Shown: positions 42,837 through 52,326 of the stretch, in pieces
How positions within the stretch are numbered: the first letter of the stretch is position 1
Layout: each line of letters starts with the position of its first letter
Made by a program: the position numbers and the translations under genes
The notes under the pieces: model-generated
The model's database searches: none
What the model was told of the DNA's origin: nothing
What the model saw: only the letters and a program-made list of their open reading frames with translations
Assembly (NCBI GenBank): GCA_050302475.1
Contig: JBNLBF010000003.1
Coordinates: forward strand, 1-64,000
DNA length: 64,000 nt
Source: NORP23 sp050302475
Lineage (GTDB): Bacteria > Pseudomonadota > Alphaproteobacteria > Rhodobacterales > Rhodobacteraceae
Direction of reading: 5' to 3'

Positions 42837-43790
42837 TTAAGCGCAATAGGGGGCGGTGTTGTCCCAGCGATATAATGATACGTGCGGGTTGGCCGCAAGG
42901 CGGGTGCGGGCGTCTTCCCACATTTGTTTCCAAACGTCGGCGTCACGTAGTTCGCTGGACGGATTAGCGCGGGATCTGGCGACAAAGCTGGGGAAATGGT
43001 CGCGGCCCGTGGATTGGCCGGTCACGTTGTAACGCACATCAAACGACCAGCGGAAGCCATCGGTTTTGTTGACCAGTGAGGCATGCGGCGCCTTCGGGTG
43101 GAAAATCACCACGCCGCCGGATTTCACCGGCAGTGGGATCGAGTGGCTGCCACGCAGAAACTCATTCGGAATGCCGATCTGCGTTTTCTCGCAATGCGGC
43201 AGCAGGTCTTCGCGATGGCGGCCCGGTTGGACCTGAAGGCAGCCATTCTCTCGCGTCGCGTCCGTCACGGCGATCCAGACGGTGATCATCTTGGTGTCGT
43301 CCGCGCTTTCATGCGTCACCCCCTGATCCTGATGCCAATCGGTGGAGGTAATGTGGGCGCGAACCTCATCCGATCGCAGATCTGTGGCAGGCGGTTTAAT
43401 CCGCACATGCTGGATCGGGTTGGACGTGATTTCTGGCCCGATCAGGCTTTCGACGACATTCAGCAGATTGTCATCGGTTAACATGTTCAGCACAGCCGGT
43501 CCGAAATGGAACGGCGTGTCGGGTTGGATTTCTGTGGCCGGCAGCGAGATATCCATCGGCTGGAACCAATCACATCCGGACCGATAGGCGACCAGCAGCT
43601 TTTTAAAGAAATCCTTGTCGCCGGGTGGGGGCAGAAGTCCCTGTGCATGCCAATCGTCATAAAGTTGATCCATCAGCGCGGAATACTCGGCGCGGACAGG
43701 GTCCATCACCCGTTTCTGGTCCAGAACGTTTTCGACGACCAGGTATCCCTGCTCGTCGAAATGTTGGATTTGTTCTGGCGTTAGCATCAT
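42837..43790 (-). CDS. Phytanoyl-CoA dioxygenase-family protein
   Basis: This 317-residue Fe(II)/2-oxoglutarate oxygenase has the facial triad readable as H-x-D in TDWHQDQGVTHES and the distal His in FHPKAPHASLVN, with Arg of RWSFDVRY for 2-oxoglutarate. PhyH-like enzymes hydroxylate or oxidise many small substrates. It is unusual inside a sugar-acid operon and may open a methylated or otherwise capped substrate. ATG 43790 or 43787 can be the start. It lies between the TRAP large subunit and the UxaA gene. Confidence 0.87.
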   Translation of the reverse strand: MMLTPEQIQHFDEQGYLVVENVLDQKRVMDPVRAEYSALMDQLYDDWHAQGLLPPPGDKDFFKKLLVAYRSGCDWFQPMDISLPATEIQPDTPFHFGPAVLNMLTDDNLLNVVESLIGPEITSNPIQHVRIKPPATDLRSDEVRAHITSTDWHQDQGVTHESADDTKMITVWIAVTDATRENGCLQVQPGRHREDLLPHCEKTQIGIPNEFLRGSHSIPLPVKSGGVVIFHPKAPHASLVNKTDGFRWSFDVRYNVTGQSTGRDHFPSFVARSRANPSSELRDADVWKQMWEDARTRLAANPHVSLYRWDNTAPYCA

Positions 43791-43795
43791 CTACC

Positions 43796-45430
43796 TCATA
43801 AGAACACGGTCACGATATTTGGCCAGATCAGCAACACCGACAGGGCCAGCAGCTGGATACCGATAAAGGGCAGGAAGCCCTTGAAGATATCGGTCAGCGA
43901 GATGTGCGGCGGTGCCACGGATTTCAAATAGAAGGCAGCCGGACCAAAAGGTGGCGACAGGAAGCTGACCTGCATGTTCATACAGAACACTACGCCGAAC
44001 CAAATGGCAACATGGCTGCGTTGCAGCTCGCCGATCAGGCCCAGTTCTTCGATGGGGAGCTTGGTTACGATTGGCAGGAAGACCGGCATGATCAGCAGCA
44101 CGATCCCGACCCAATCCATGAACATCCCCATGATCAGGAACACCAGCATCATGAACAGGATCACGCCCATGGTCGGCAGGTCAGACCCAACGATCATGTT
44201 GGCAACGTATGTTGGGCCACCAGCCAGCGTATAGGCAAACGCCAGCGCGGCCGCGCCCAACGTCACCCAGATGATTGTGCCAGTCGATTTCAGCGTCCGC
44301 ATCAGGCTGTCCCAGACGATTTCAAACGTCATTTCCCTGCGGATCAGGCCGATGACGAAGACGGCGATCACGCCCATGCCTGCGGCCTCGGTTATGCCGG
44401 TGATGCCGCCGTATATTGAACCAAGAACAACGCCAATCACGATAATCGGCGCGATCAGGCCTTTGCCCATCTCCCAGCCTTTGTTGGTGCGTTCACGTCC
44501 GACAACGACAAATATCAGGAACAGCGCAAGCGCCGCAGCGCCGATCAGCCACGGAATGTCCGCGACCATACCCAAGAAGATCGGATCGACTCCTTCGGTC
44601 ACCTTGTTGGCACCCGTGACGGTGAAAAACAGGGCACGACCCAGCAGAACGGCGATTATCCAGACTGCAAACCGCGACAGGAAACCGAGGAACATGAGTG
44701 ATTTTTCACCCGATGGCGGATCATTCGGATCGGGTTCCGGCAAGGGCGCCTGATCCGGATACAGGTTCGATCGTGCGATTATGTAAATAATGAAGAAACT
44801 CGCCAGCATGAAGCCCGGCAGGAACGCCGCGGTAAACAGCGACTTGATCGAAGTTTCCGTGATCAGCCCGTAGAAGATCAACACGATCGAGGGCGGAATC
44901 ATGGTTCCCAGCGACCCCGATGCACAGATCGTGCCAATCGCGAGGTTCTGGTTGTAGCCGAGGCGCAACATCTGTGGCAGGGCAATCAGACCCAGCAGAA
45001 CAACCTCGCCACCGATAATCCCTGACATTGCTGCCATAATCACCGCCATGATCGAGGTCACAATCGCGATCCCGCCACGGGTGCGCGACATCCAGACGCT
45101 GAGCGAGCTATACATGTCCCGCGCAATGCCCGAGCGTTCCAGCAACGAGGCCATAAAGATAAATAACGGCACAGATATCAGGACGTAATTATTCACCTGC
45201 CGATAAATCGATTTCGACAGTCCCGACGTAATCCCGCGACCGAAGTCTTTATACAACAGCTCGGGTCCGAATTTCATTGCAAGCACGGCGACAGCTAGGA
45301 ATGCGGACGCAAATCCCAGCGGCATCCCGATAGCCAGCAGGAAGAACATGCCAAGCAGAAGGATAAGGGACAGAAGGCCAATATCGTCAACCTTGACGAA
45401 TTCCAGAATTGAAAGGTCAAACAGATCCAT
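43796..45430 (-). CDS. dctM: TRAP transporter large permease (DctM)
   Basis: The 544-residue protein is the membrane subunit that performs sodium-coupled transport. It has the usual DctM features (LGMFFLLAIGMPLGFASAFLAV near the N-terminus, GTICASGSLGTMIPPSI about residue 165, and IWFGVVFCMNMQVSFLSPPFGPAAF near the end). At 544 residues it belongs to the long type with an inserted loop (PLPEPDPNDPPSGEKS). Its start overlaps the last base of the small-subunit stop. Confidence 0.93.
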   Translation of the reverse strand: MDLFDLSILEFVKVDDIGLLSLILLLGMFFLLAIGMPLGFASAFLAVAVLAMKFGPELLYKDFGRGITSGLSKSIYRQVNNYVLISVPLFIFMASLLERSGIARDMYSSLSVWMSRTRGGIAIVTSIMAVIMAAMSGIIGGEVVLLGLIALPQMLRLGYNQNLAIGTICASGSLGTMIPPSIVLIFYGLITETSIKSLFTAAFLPGFMLASFFIIYIIARSNLYPDQAPLPEPDPNDPPSGEKSLMFLGFLSRFAVWIIAVLLGRALFFTVTGANKVTEGVDPIFLGMVADIPWLIGAAALALFLIFVVVGRERTNKGWEMGKGLIAPIIVIGVVLGSIYGGITGITEAAGMGVIAVFVIGLIRREMTFEIVWDSLMRTLKSTGTIIWVTLGAAALAFAYTLAGGPTYVANMIVGSDLPTMGVILFMMLVFLIMGMFMDWVGIVLLIMPVFLPIVTKLPIEELGLIGELQRSHVAIWFGVVFCMNMQVSFLSPPFGPAAFYLKSVAPPHISLTDIFKGFLPFIGIQLLALSVLLIWPNIVTVFL

Positions 45431-46452
45431 TACTTGTCACCTTCCAGCGTTTTACGAATATTTTCGATCTCGACCTCGTCGATTTCATCCAGCGGCGAAT
45501 GATGTTCCGGCGACTTGTTCCAGTCGGCGATCAGATTGGACAGCGCCTGTAGCGCCACCATGAAGATCAGGACCAGAACGGCCAGATACAACGTCGACGG
45601 AATGGGGGGATCCCACGCCGTGCCGTATGTCTCCATCCGGCCAAGCTTGTTCTTTGTGTCTGTGTATCCGCCCCAAATCAGGGTGGCGACGAATATCCAG
45701 ATCAGGATCAGGGACAAAACATCAGACGCTTTCTGCGCCCAGCGGGGCATCATGTCATAGATGATATAGATGCGGATATGGCTGCGTTGCTGCATGGCGT
45801 AAAGACCGGCAAACAGGAACACAAACCCGGCCATCCAAAGCGAAAGTTCATTCGCCCAAAGAGTTGGCTTGTTAAATATGTAGCGCGCAATGACCTCGAA
45901 AAACATTACGCAGACGATCAGCGCAATCATCACCATCGCGATGCGCGACAGGATCAGGCTGATCACGTCAAAAATACCGTCGGCCTCGGGCTCGATCATG
46001 CCGCGGAAATCTGACAGATAGATACCGGTCGCAAAAGCCGCGATTGCTGCGACGATAAGTGTGCCAGCGAAGGTGGTTGATGTCATCAGCTCTTTGAACT
46101 GCGGGAATTTATCGTTGGTCTGTTCGACCTCGACCCCGAAAATCAGCATGAAAACGCCCAACACAACCAGAATCGCGACGCTGCCGATCATGAAATCCCG
46201 TGCGAATCTACGCATGTTGGGAAAGCCCAGTTTCAGCAGGTAAAACGCACCGAAGATTGCCGTCACGATCACCGAAGTGAATAGGACATAGCGGATCAGT
46301 CCAAAAGCCTGCGTAAATTGTTCAGCGCCAAACAAGCCGGGGATCACCAGACATAGGACGCAGGTAAATACCATCAGCAAGCCGATTCCGGCGATGCCTT
46401 TGTGAATTGATGTGCCTGTGTTTAGCCAGACGCTGTCGTCTTTTTCGGCCAT
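45430..46452 (-). CDS. dctQ: TRAP transporter small permease with N-terminal extension (DctQ)
   Basis: The DctQ domain is residues 160-320, with the conserved ARYIFNKPTLWANELSLWM segment and four helices. Residues 1-155 form an extra block of about four membrane helices, making the 340-residue protein roughly twice the usual size. The C-terminal tail is acidic (LDEIDEVEIENI). The extension may interact with the long-type large permease or hold a separate function. It is coupled to dctM by a one-base overlap. Confidence 0.9.
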   Translation of the reverse strand: MAEKDDSVWLNTGTSIHKGIAGIGLLMVFTCVLCLVIPGLFGAEQFTQAFGLIRYVLFTSVIVTAIFGAFYLLKLGFPNMRRFARDFMIGSVAILVVLGVFMLIFGVEVEQTNDKFPQFKELMTSTTFAGTLIVAAIAAFATGIYLSDFRGMIEPEADGIFDVISLILSRIAMVMIALIVCVMFFEVIARYIFNKPTLWANELSLWMAGFVFLFAGLYAMQQRSHIRIYIIYDMMPRWAQKASDVLSLILIWIFVATLIWGGYTDTKNKLGRMETYGTAWDPPIPSTLYLAVLVLIFMVALQALSNLIADWNKSPEHHSPLDEIDEVEIENIRKTLEGDK

Positions 46453-46485
46453 GCTGCTGCCCCTCCCGTCGGGTATTCACACAAA

Positions 46486-46510
46486 CGGCGGGTCCATGAC
46501 AGACCCGCCG
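46486..46510 (-). other. Intercistronic hairpin between dctP and dctQ
   Basis: CGGCGGGTC / GACCCGCCG form a 9-bp stem with a 7-base loop in the 80-bp gap after dctP. It likely protects the binding-protein message or attenuates transcription into the permease genes, and parallels hairpins after the other two binding-protein genes of the window. Confidence 0.7.
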
Positions 46511-46532
46511 CGATAGTTACTGTGGATCGAAA

Positions 46533-47546
46533 TTACTCGATCATACCCATGCGGCGGAGGAAGGCGCGGTGTGCGTCAACCAATGCGCGAGCTTCGGGTG
46601 TTTTGTCAGCCCAGCCATCCCAGGCGCGCTGTGCACCGGCGCGGAATTCTGCGCGGTCTTCAGGGCTCCAGTCATAAAGCGTAACGCCCTGTTCCTGCAG
46701 CATCACAGCAGCTTCGGCATTCGCAAGGTCAAAACGCATCGTTGTCTGCAGCGCCAGAGCCTGTGTCGCAACGTCGAAGATCGCTTTGATATCGTCAGGG
46801 AACGAATTCCAGACGTCCAGATTGATCGTCACGTGGTCAACCGGCATGGAGTGGAAGCCAGGGAACGTGGCGTGTTTCACCAGATCGTAAAGACCCAGAC
46901 CAACGTTGTTGGCCAGCGAGGATGCGTCAGCACCGTCGATGATGCCTGTTTCCAGCGCTGTAAACACCTCGGTGAAGTCCATCACGATTGGGGAAGCGCC
47001 CAATTCAGCGAAGATTTCAGTTTCCAGACCCGGAGGCGAACGGAATTTCCAGTCAACCAGATCAGCAGGACCTGCCAACGGCTTGGACGAGGACATTGCT
47101 TCCTGACCACCGGCCCACCAGCCTACGAGGTGCATGTTATACTGCTCGTAAAGCTCGTTAGCGGCTTCCATACCGCCACCGTTATAAAGGAAGCTGTAAA
47201 GCTCATACGGGTTGTTATAGCCACCCATCGGGTCGCCGACGAACTGGAACGCAGGGTTTTTACCTGTTTGGTAAGCACCACCATGCATTTCGCCGTCCAG
47301 AACACCTGTTGCTGCGGCATCAAAACCTTCGGTCGACGACACAACGGACGAAGACCAGAACATTTCGATCTTCACGCGGCCACCGGACATGGCTTCGATA
47401 TTGTCCATGAATTCCTGCGCCAACTGGCCGGATACGGTTTCCGGCGCGTAGTGCGTCTGGAAACGTAGATTAAATTCTTGTGCGAATGCGCTGGTTGCCA
47501 TCAAGGCAGCGGATGCGGCACCAGCAATAAGATAGCTGAGTCTCAT
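46533..47546 (-). CDS. dctP: TRAP transporter solute-binding protein (DctP)
   Basis: The 337-residue precursor has a Sec signal peptide (MRLSYLIAGAASAALMATSAFA, cut before QEF) and the DctP fold. The Arg of DWKFRSPPG, which binds the ligand carboxylate in TRAP systems, is present, followed by TEVFTALETGIIDGAD. The ligand should therefore be an acid, consistent with the UxaA-family dehydratase downstream. It is first in the operon and divergent from a GntR regulator; AGGGAGGAAAAC precedes the start. Confidence 0.92.
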   Translation of the reverse strand: MRLSYLIAGAASAALMATSAFAQEFNLRFQTHYAPETVSGQLAQEFMDNIEAMSGGRVKIEMFWSSSVVSSTEGFDAAATGVLDGEMHGGAYQTGKNPAFQFVGDPMGGYNNPYELYSFLYNGGGMEAANELYEQYNMHLVGWWAGGQEAMSSSKPLAGPADLVDWKFRSPPGLETEIFAELGASPIVMDFTEVFTALETGIIDGADASSLANNVGLGLYDLVKHATFPGFHSMPVDHVTINLDVWNSFPDDIKAIFDVATQALALQTTMRFDLANAEAAVMLQEQGVTLYDWSPEDRAEFRAGAQRAWDGWADKTPEARALVDAHRAFLRRMGMIE

Positions 47547-47660
47547 TGTTTTCCTCCCTAGGAAACTAAGTTAATTCTATTGTCGCCGACCACTCCCATA
47601 GTCGACGTTTTTTTCGCTCGTATAAAAACTCGTAAGGTATATAAACCGGAGCGTCAACAA

Positions 47661-47676
47661 ATTTGGTATACCAAAT
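47661..47676. promoter_or_regulatory. Palindromic operator ATTTGGTATACCAAAT
   Basis: This perfect 16-bp palindrome lies in the 194-bp spacer between dctP and the GntR regulator. Its core TTGGTATACCAA is the type bound by GntR-family hexuronate regulators such as UxuR/ExuR of E. coli. It is therefore the likely operator of the regulator at 47741 for both divergent units. Confidence 0.72.
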
Positions 47677-47740
47677 ACTTGTTCTATTGTTTAAGTCTGT
47701 CTAATAACAAATAGAATCAGATTTTCGGGGTTTATCCTAA

Positions 47741-48442
47741 GTGAATGTCAAAACGCAGAGTGGTATGGACGGTGTCCTTCCCAGCCTCTCCCGGCAGAGG
47801 CTGGCTGACCAGATCGCTGACGTTCTGCGCAATCAGATATTGCAAGAGGTGCTGGAACCCGGAACCAACATCCCGGAACGCGAAACCGCCGATGCGCTGG
47901 GTGTCAGCCGCACACCATTGCGAGAGGCATTGTTGATTCTGGAGGCCGAGGGGCTGGTTGAAATGGCGCCGGCACGCAGCCCGATTGTCGCGAACCCGTC
48001 TTTGGAAGAACTGACCCATTTGTTGCTGGTGCAATCCGCACTGGAAGCCCTGGCCGGGGAAACCGCCTGTGACTATATTACAGATGAAGAATTTGCCGAG
48101 ATCGAAGCCATGCATCAGGAGATGATGGACACCTCCGAAGATGCTGATTCCCTTGACTTCTTTTCAACGGACATGGCGTTTCATTCGGCCATTGTTGCCG
48201 CCACAAAAAACCTGTCGTTGATCAAGACACATGGACAATATAACTCGCGGCTTTGGCGCGCGCGCTATATGTCATCACGCCGCCGTTTGAACCGTCCGTC
48301 CAGCATGAAAGATCATGGGGAAATCGTCGAAGGTTTGCGGTCTCGTGACAAGGAGAAAACGTCGAACGCGATGCGGGAACATCTGCGGAAAGCGATTATA
48401 AGAATTAGCGGTATTTTGAGCAACGAGCAGCCAGAAACATAG
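47741..48442 (+). CDS. GntR-family (FCD) regulator of the TRAP/UxaA operon
   Basis: The 233-residue protein has an N-terminal winged helix (about 20-85; LADQIADVLRNQIL, ERETADALGVSRTPLREALLILEAEGLV) and a C-terminal FCD domain with His residues for a metal site (MAFHSAIV, REHLRKAI). It is divergent from dctP, with a UxuR-like palindrome between them, and is followed 24 bp later by the IlvD-type dehydratase on the same strand. It may thus control both units. The start is GTG 47741. Confidence 0.88.
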   Translation: MNVKTQSGMDGVLPSLSRQRLADQIADVLRNQILQEVLEPGTNIPERETADALGVSRTPLREALLILEAEGLVEMAPARSPIVANPSLEELTHLLLVQSALEALAGETACDYITDEEFAEIEAMHQEMMDTSEDADSLDFFSTDMAFHSAIVAATKNLSLIKTHGQYNSRLWRARYMSSRRRLNRPSSMKDHGEIVEGLRSRDKEKTSNAMREHLRKAIIRISGILSNEQPET

Positions 48443-48466
48443 GGCCAAAGCCCAGAGGGAGAGAGA

Positions 48467-50260
48467 ATGTCAGACCATCGCGACGATATGCGTGCGAACA
48501 AAAAATACCGGTCTCAGGAATGGTTCGATAACCCGAACAATCCAGGCATGACGGCGCTTTATGTTGAACGCTACCAAAACCAAGAATACACGCGCGGCGA
48601 ATTGCAGGGCGAACGTCCAATGATCGGAATCGGGCAAACCGGATCTGATTTGGCGCCTTGCAACAAGATTCACGTGTTCCTGATGGACCGGATCAAAGCA
48701 GGGATTCGCGATGCGGGTGGTGTGCCTATCGAATTCCCCGTGCATCCGATTCAGGAAACCGGCAAACGCCCGACCGCGGCGCTGGACCGCAATCTTGCCT
48801 ATTTGTCGTTGGTTGAGGTCCTGCACGGATACCCCATCGACGGCGTTGTGCTCACAACGGGTTGCGATAAAACCACGCCCGCGATGCTGATGGGGGCCGC
48901 GACAGTCGATATTCCGGCGATTGCGCTGAATGGCGGGCCGATGTTGGACGGGCACTGGAAAGGCAAACTGGCCGGGTCCGGCACCATTGTGTGGGAAAGC
49001 CGCCGACTGCTGGCAGAAGGTAAAATCGACTACGAAGAATTTATGAACCGCGTTTGTGCCTCGGCGCCATCGCTGGGGCATTGTAACACGATGGGCACCG
49101 CGTCCACGATGAACGCAATGGCCGAAGCGTTGGGCATGACCCTGACAGGATCGTCTGCGATTCCCGCCCCATTCCGCGAGCGGATGGAAATGGCCTATCA
49201 CACCGGTCGTCGGATCGTTGCGATGGTCGAAGAAGGGTTGCGACCCTCAGACATTATGACCCGCGATGCGTTTATCAATGCGATTGTCACGAACTCCGCA
49301 ATCGGCGGATCGACAAACGCCCCGCCGCACTTGCAGGCAATTGCGCGTCATGTCGGCGTGGAACTCAGCGTGCAGGATTGGCAGACCTACGGGTATGACA
49401 AGCCGCTGTTGGTAAACATGCAGCCGGCCGGCGAATATCTCGGCGAGAGCTTCCACCGCGCGGGCGGCGTGCCCGCCACGATGGGTGAATTGATGGAGGC
49501 CGGGTTCATCAACACTGACGTCATGACGGCGACCGGCAAAACCATGGGTGAGAACCTGAAAGGCATCCGGTCCGAAGATCACAAAGTCATCAAAACCGTT
49601 GCCGAACCGATGCGGAAAAATGCCGGATTTGTCGTCGTTTCGGGTAATCTGTTCGACAGCGCTGTGATGAAAACCAGCGTGATATCCGAAGATTTCCGCG
49701 AGCGTTTCTTATCCAAGCCCGGTCAGGAAAACATCCACGAAGCGCGTGCCGTTGTCTTTGAGGGACCAGAACATTATCACGCCGCGATCAACGATCCCGA
49801 GCTGAAAATCGATCCGAACACGATCCTGTTCATCCGCGGTGTCGGCTGTGTCGGCTATCCCGGCTCGGCCGAAGTTGTGAATATGCAGCCGCCTGATGCG
49901 GTCATCAAACAGGGTGTCAACCATCTGCCGACCGTCGGCGATGGGCGGCAATCGGGGACATCTGAAAGCCCTTCGATTCTGAACGCGTCACCTGAATCAG
50001 TTGTTGGTGGTGGGCTTGCTTTGTTGAAAACCGGCGACATGGTGCGCCTGGATTTGAACAATGCAACGCTGAACGCCATCGTTCCGGCGGAGGAGTGGGA
50101 GGAGCGTCGCAAGGCGTGGACTCCGCCGGAACTTAAGCATCAAACCCCGTGGCAGGAAATCTACCGCACGAATGTCGGGCAACTTGCCGATGGGGGATGT
50201 CTGGAACTGGCGACGTCGTATCAGAAGATCTACAAAGAGCTTCCGCGCGACAATCACTGA
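48467..50260 (+). CDS. IlvD/Edd-family sugar-acid dehydratase
   Basis: The 597-residue protein is of the iron-sulphur IlvD/Edd superfamily, in the aldonate branch that includes L-arabonate and D-xylonate dehydratases. Cluster cysteines are in TTGCDKTTPA and LGHCNTMGTAST, with a third expected in the GVGCVGYPGSAEV region. NSAIGGSTNAPPHLQAIARH is also typical. It would convert a pentonate to 2-keto-3-deoxy-pentonate. GGGAGAGAGA precedes the ATG. It lies next to FAH and SMP-30 genes, which supply the following and preceding steps. Confidence 0.9.
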   Translation: MSDHRDDMRANKKYRSQEWFDNPNNPGMTALYVERYQNQEYTRGELQGERPMIGIGQTGSDLAPCNKIHVFLMDRIKAGIRDAGGVPIEFPVHPIQETGKRPTAALDRNLAYLSLVEVLHGYPIDGVVLTTGCDKTTPAMLMGAATVDIPAIALNGGPMLDGHWKGKLAGSGTIVWESRRLLAEGKIDYEEFMNRVCASAPSLGHCNTMGTASTMNAMAEALGMTLTGSSAIPAPFRERMEMAYHTGRRIVAMVEEGLRPSDIMTRDAFINAIVTNSAIGGSTNAPPHLQAIARHVGVELSVQDWQTYGYDKPLLVNMQPAGEYLGESFHRAGGVPATMGELMEAGFINTDVMTATGKTMGENLKGIRSEDHKVIKTVAEPMRKNAGFVVVSGNLFDSAVMKTSVISEDFRERFLSKPGQENIHEARAVVFEGPEHYHAAINDPELKIDPNTILFIRGVGCVGYPGSAEVVNMQPPDAVIKQGVNHLPTVGDGRQSGTSESPSILNASPESVVGGGLALLKTGDMVRLDLNNATLNAIVPAEEWEERRKAWTPPELKHQTPWQEIYRTNVGQLADGGCLELATSYQKIYKELPRDNH

Positions 50261-51147
50261 GGGGGTTGGGCAAGGGACTTGCGTTTCTTGCCCAAACGCC
50301 ATTCGCGATACAAAACAAACAGCCCAGCTGTGACAATTATCGCCACACCGAACAGAGCTTGTGCTGTTGGGATATCCGCCCAGATTAGATACCCCATGAT
50401 GATCGCCCAGACGATGGACGTATATTGAAAGGGTGCAACTACCGCTGATGGGGCGACACTGACAGATTTGTTCATTAGGAAATGCCCGCCGGTCGCCATA
50501 ATCCCCATCGCGGCCATCAGGCCGAAGTCAAAAGCACTGGGCATCGAGAAGGTCACGCCAAAAGAGGCGATCCCGACGATGCCAACCGCCAGCGTCTGCA
50601 ACACCAGCAAATCCAACCCGTCCGAATTGCGTAACATCCGGGTTAATACCAGCATCAGGGCCAGCGACATGCTTCCGGCCAGTGCGACAAGAGCAGGCAG
50701 GGAGACCGCAGCCTCGGTCGGGGGAAAGACGAAAATCACGCCGATCAAACCGGCGACAACTGCCGACCAGCGTTGAATGCCAACCGGCTCTTTCAATAGC
50801 AGTGCTGAAAAAGCTGTCATGAATAGCGGTGACGCCGCATAGAACATGAACACATCCGCCAGCGGCAAATAGCGAAACGCCCATAACGACGCCCAGACCT
50901 CGATCAAAACAAATCCCAGCCGCAGCATCTGAATGCCGGGTCGATTTTTGATCGAGATTTTCACGTTCCCGCGTTGGCGATAGAGGATTGCCCCCAGCAG
51001 GATCAGCGCCGCGACCGAGCGCACACCAACGACCTGCCAGACGGAATAATCCTTCACCAGCCATTTGCCGATGGTGTCGGACAAGGTGAAGACAAACATC
51101 GCGCCGATCATCATCAGGATGCCGGCGCGATTGTGACTTTCTTCCAC
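50254..51147 (-). CDS. DMT-family (EamA) transporter
   Basis: The 297-residue protein has ten membrane helices in two EamA repeats (ILMMIGAMFVFTLSDTIGKWL, and FSMPSAFDFGLMAAMGIMATGGHFLMNKS). It is probably an inner-membrane exporter or importer of a small metabolite; no substrate motif is visible. Its start overlaps the stop of the FAH-family gene by one base, so it is in the same minus-strand unit, and its 3' end overlaps the IlvD-type gene by 7 bases. Confidence 0.86.
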   Translation of the reverse strand: MEESHNRAGILMMIGAMFVFTLSDTIGKWLVKDYSVWQVVGVRSVAALILLGAILYRQRGNVKISIKNRPGIQMLRLGFVLIEVWASLWAFRYLPLADVFMFYAASPLFMTAFSALLLKEPVGIQRWSAVVAGLIGVIFVFPPTEAAVSLPALVALAGSMSLALMLVLTRMLRNSDGLDLLVLQTLAVGIVGIASFGVTFSMPSAFDFGLMAAMGIMATGGHFLMNKSVSVAPSAVVAPFQYTSIVWAIIMGYLIWADIPTAQALFGVAIIVTAGLFVLYREWRLGKKRKSLAQPPQ

Positions 51148-52319
51148 TAAAGCAGCCCGCGATTGGAGAGGTTTTTCATCAGTGCCTTAACACCGAATGT
51201 CCATTCCGGGGCTTTGGTCGTGTGGTTTACGCGATTGGTCAGAGCACCGAGTTCAGCAGAGGACACGGTTACGATATCCCCGATTTTATGCGTGAATCCC
51301 GCGCCGGGTTCGTCGCGGTCATCCGTCGGGGCAAACATTGTGCCGGTATAAAGCACCAGACCGTCGGGATATTGATGGTTCCGCCCAATCGCCTGACCTG
51401 TCAGATCCTCGATGTCGCGGCTGATAAATTTCATCGAGCTGCCGTCTTTGAGGCTGTAACCTTCCGGCCCCTCCACACTCATTTTCAACTCCATCTGCCG
51501 GATCGTGTCCAAGCTGAATCCATCGTCGATCAACCGGATAAACGGGCCGAGTGAGGCGGAGGCGTTGTTATCTTTCGCCTTGCCCAGCAGCAATGCCGAG
51601 CGTCCTTCGAAGTCGCGCAGGTTCACGTCATTCCCGAGCGTCGCCCCGATGATTTTACCTTTGGCAGAAATCACCAGAACCACTTCGGGTTCCGGGTTAT
51701 TCCAGGTGGATTCCGGATGGATACCGACCTCCGCCCCCGTACCAACGGACGACATGGTTGGGGCTTTGGTGAAAATCTCGGCATAGGGGCCGATGCCGAC
51801 TTCCAAATATTGCGACCAGAGACCGCGTTCGATCAGCAGCTCCTTCACCTTCATTGCCTCGTCGGACCCGGGAGTGATGTCGGAAAGGTTCGCACCGATC
51901 TCGGCACCAATGGTGTCGCGAATATTTTGCGCAGCCGCGGGATCGCCCTTGGCTTGCTCCTCGATCACGCGCTCCAGAAGCGAGGCGGCAAAGGTTACGC
52001 CGCTAGCCTTGATCGTGGCCAGATCAATGGGCGATAGCAGCCATGGTTTGTTCTCGTCGCGATCATCAGGATGGGTGTTGGCCAGAAGATCAGAAACCGA
52101 TCCGACCTTGTTGCCACCGGAATAGCTGACTACCGCCAAAGGGTCATCGGCGTTCATAAGGTCGGTCATGGTCGCGACATTCTCGGACAGGTCAAACACA
52201 TCACTGCCACGCACGGCGACAACGGCGGGGCCTTTGGCGTCGGGCAGCCAGACGCGACCAACGAGGGTGGCATTGCTGTCACCGGGCAGGGTGTTTTCTA
52301 TGGTCAGTTTTGGAAACAT
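51147..52319 (-). CDS. FAH-superfamily protein (2-keto-3-deoxy-pentonate dehydratase-like)
   Basis: The 390-residue protein belongs to the fumarylacetoacetate-hydrolase superfamily. Its motifs WNNPEPEVVLVI, GATLGNDVNLRD, LLLGKAKDNNAS and GPFIRLID match the XylX-like group that dehydrates 2-keto-3-deoxy-D-xylonate to 2-ketoglutarate semialdehyde. Metal ligands fall in the EPEV segment and the GNDVNLRD segment. The start is ATG 52319 after TTGAGGAT; the frame extends to 52418 inside the preceding gene without support. An aldehyde dehydrogenase to finish the route is not in the window. Confidence 0.85.
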   Translation of the reverse strand: MFPKLTIENTLPGDSNATLVGRVWLPDAKGPAVVAVRGSDVFDLSENVATMTDLMNADDPLAVVSYSGGNKVGSVSDLLANTHPDDRDENKPWLLSPIDLATIKASGVTFAASLLERVIEEQAKGDPAAAQNIRDTIGAEIGANLSDITPGSDEAMKVKELLIERGLWSQYLEVGIGPYAEIFTKAPTMSSVGTGAEVGIHPESTWNNPEPEVVLVISAKGKIIGATLGNDVNLRDFEGRSALLLGKAKDNNASASLGPFIRLIDDGFSLDTIRQMELKMSVEGPEGYSLKDGSSMKFISRDIEDLTGQAIGRNHQYPDGLVLYTGTMFAPTDDRDEPGAGFTHKIGDIVTVSSAELGALTNRVNHTTKAPEWTFGVKALMKNLSNRGLL

Positions 52320-52326
52320 GATATCC

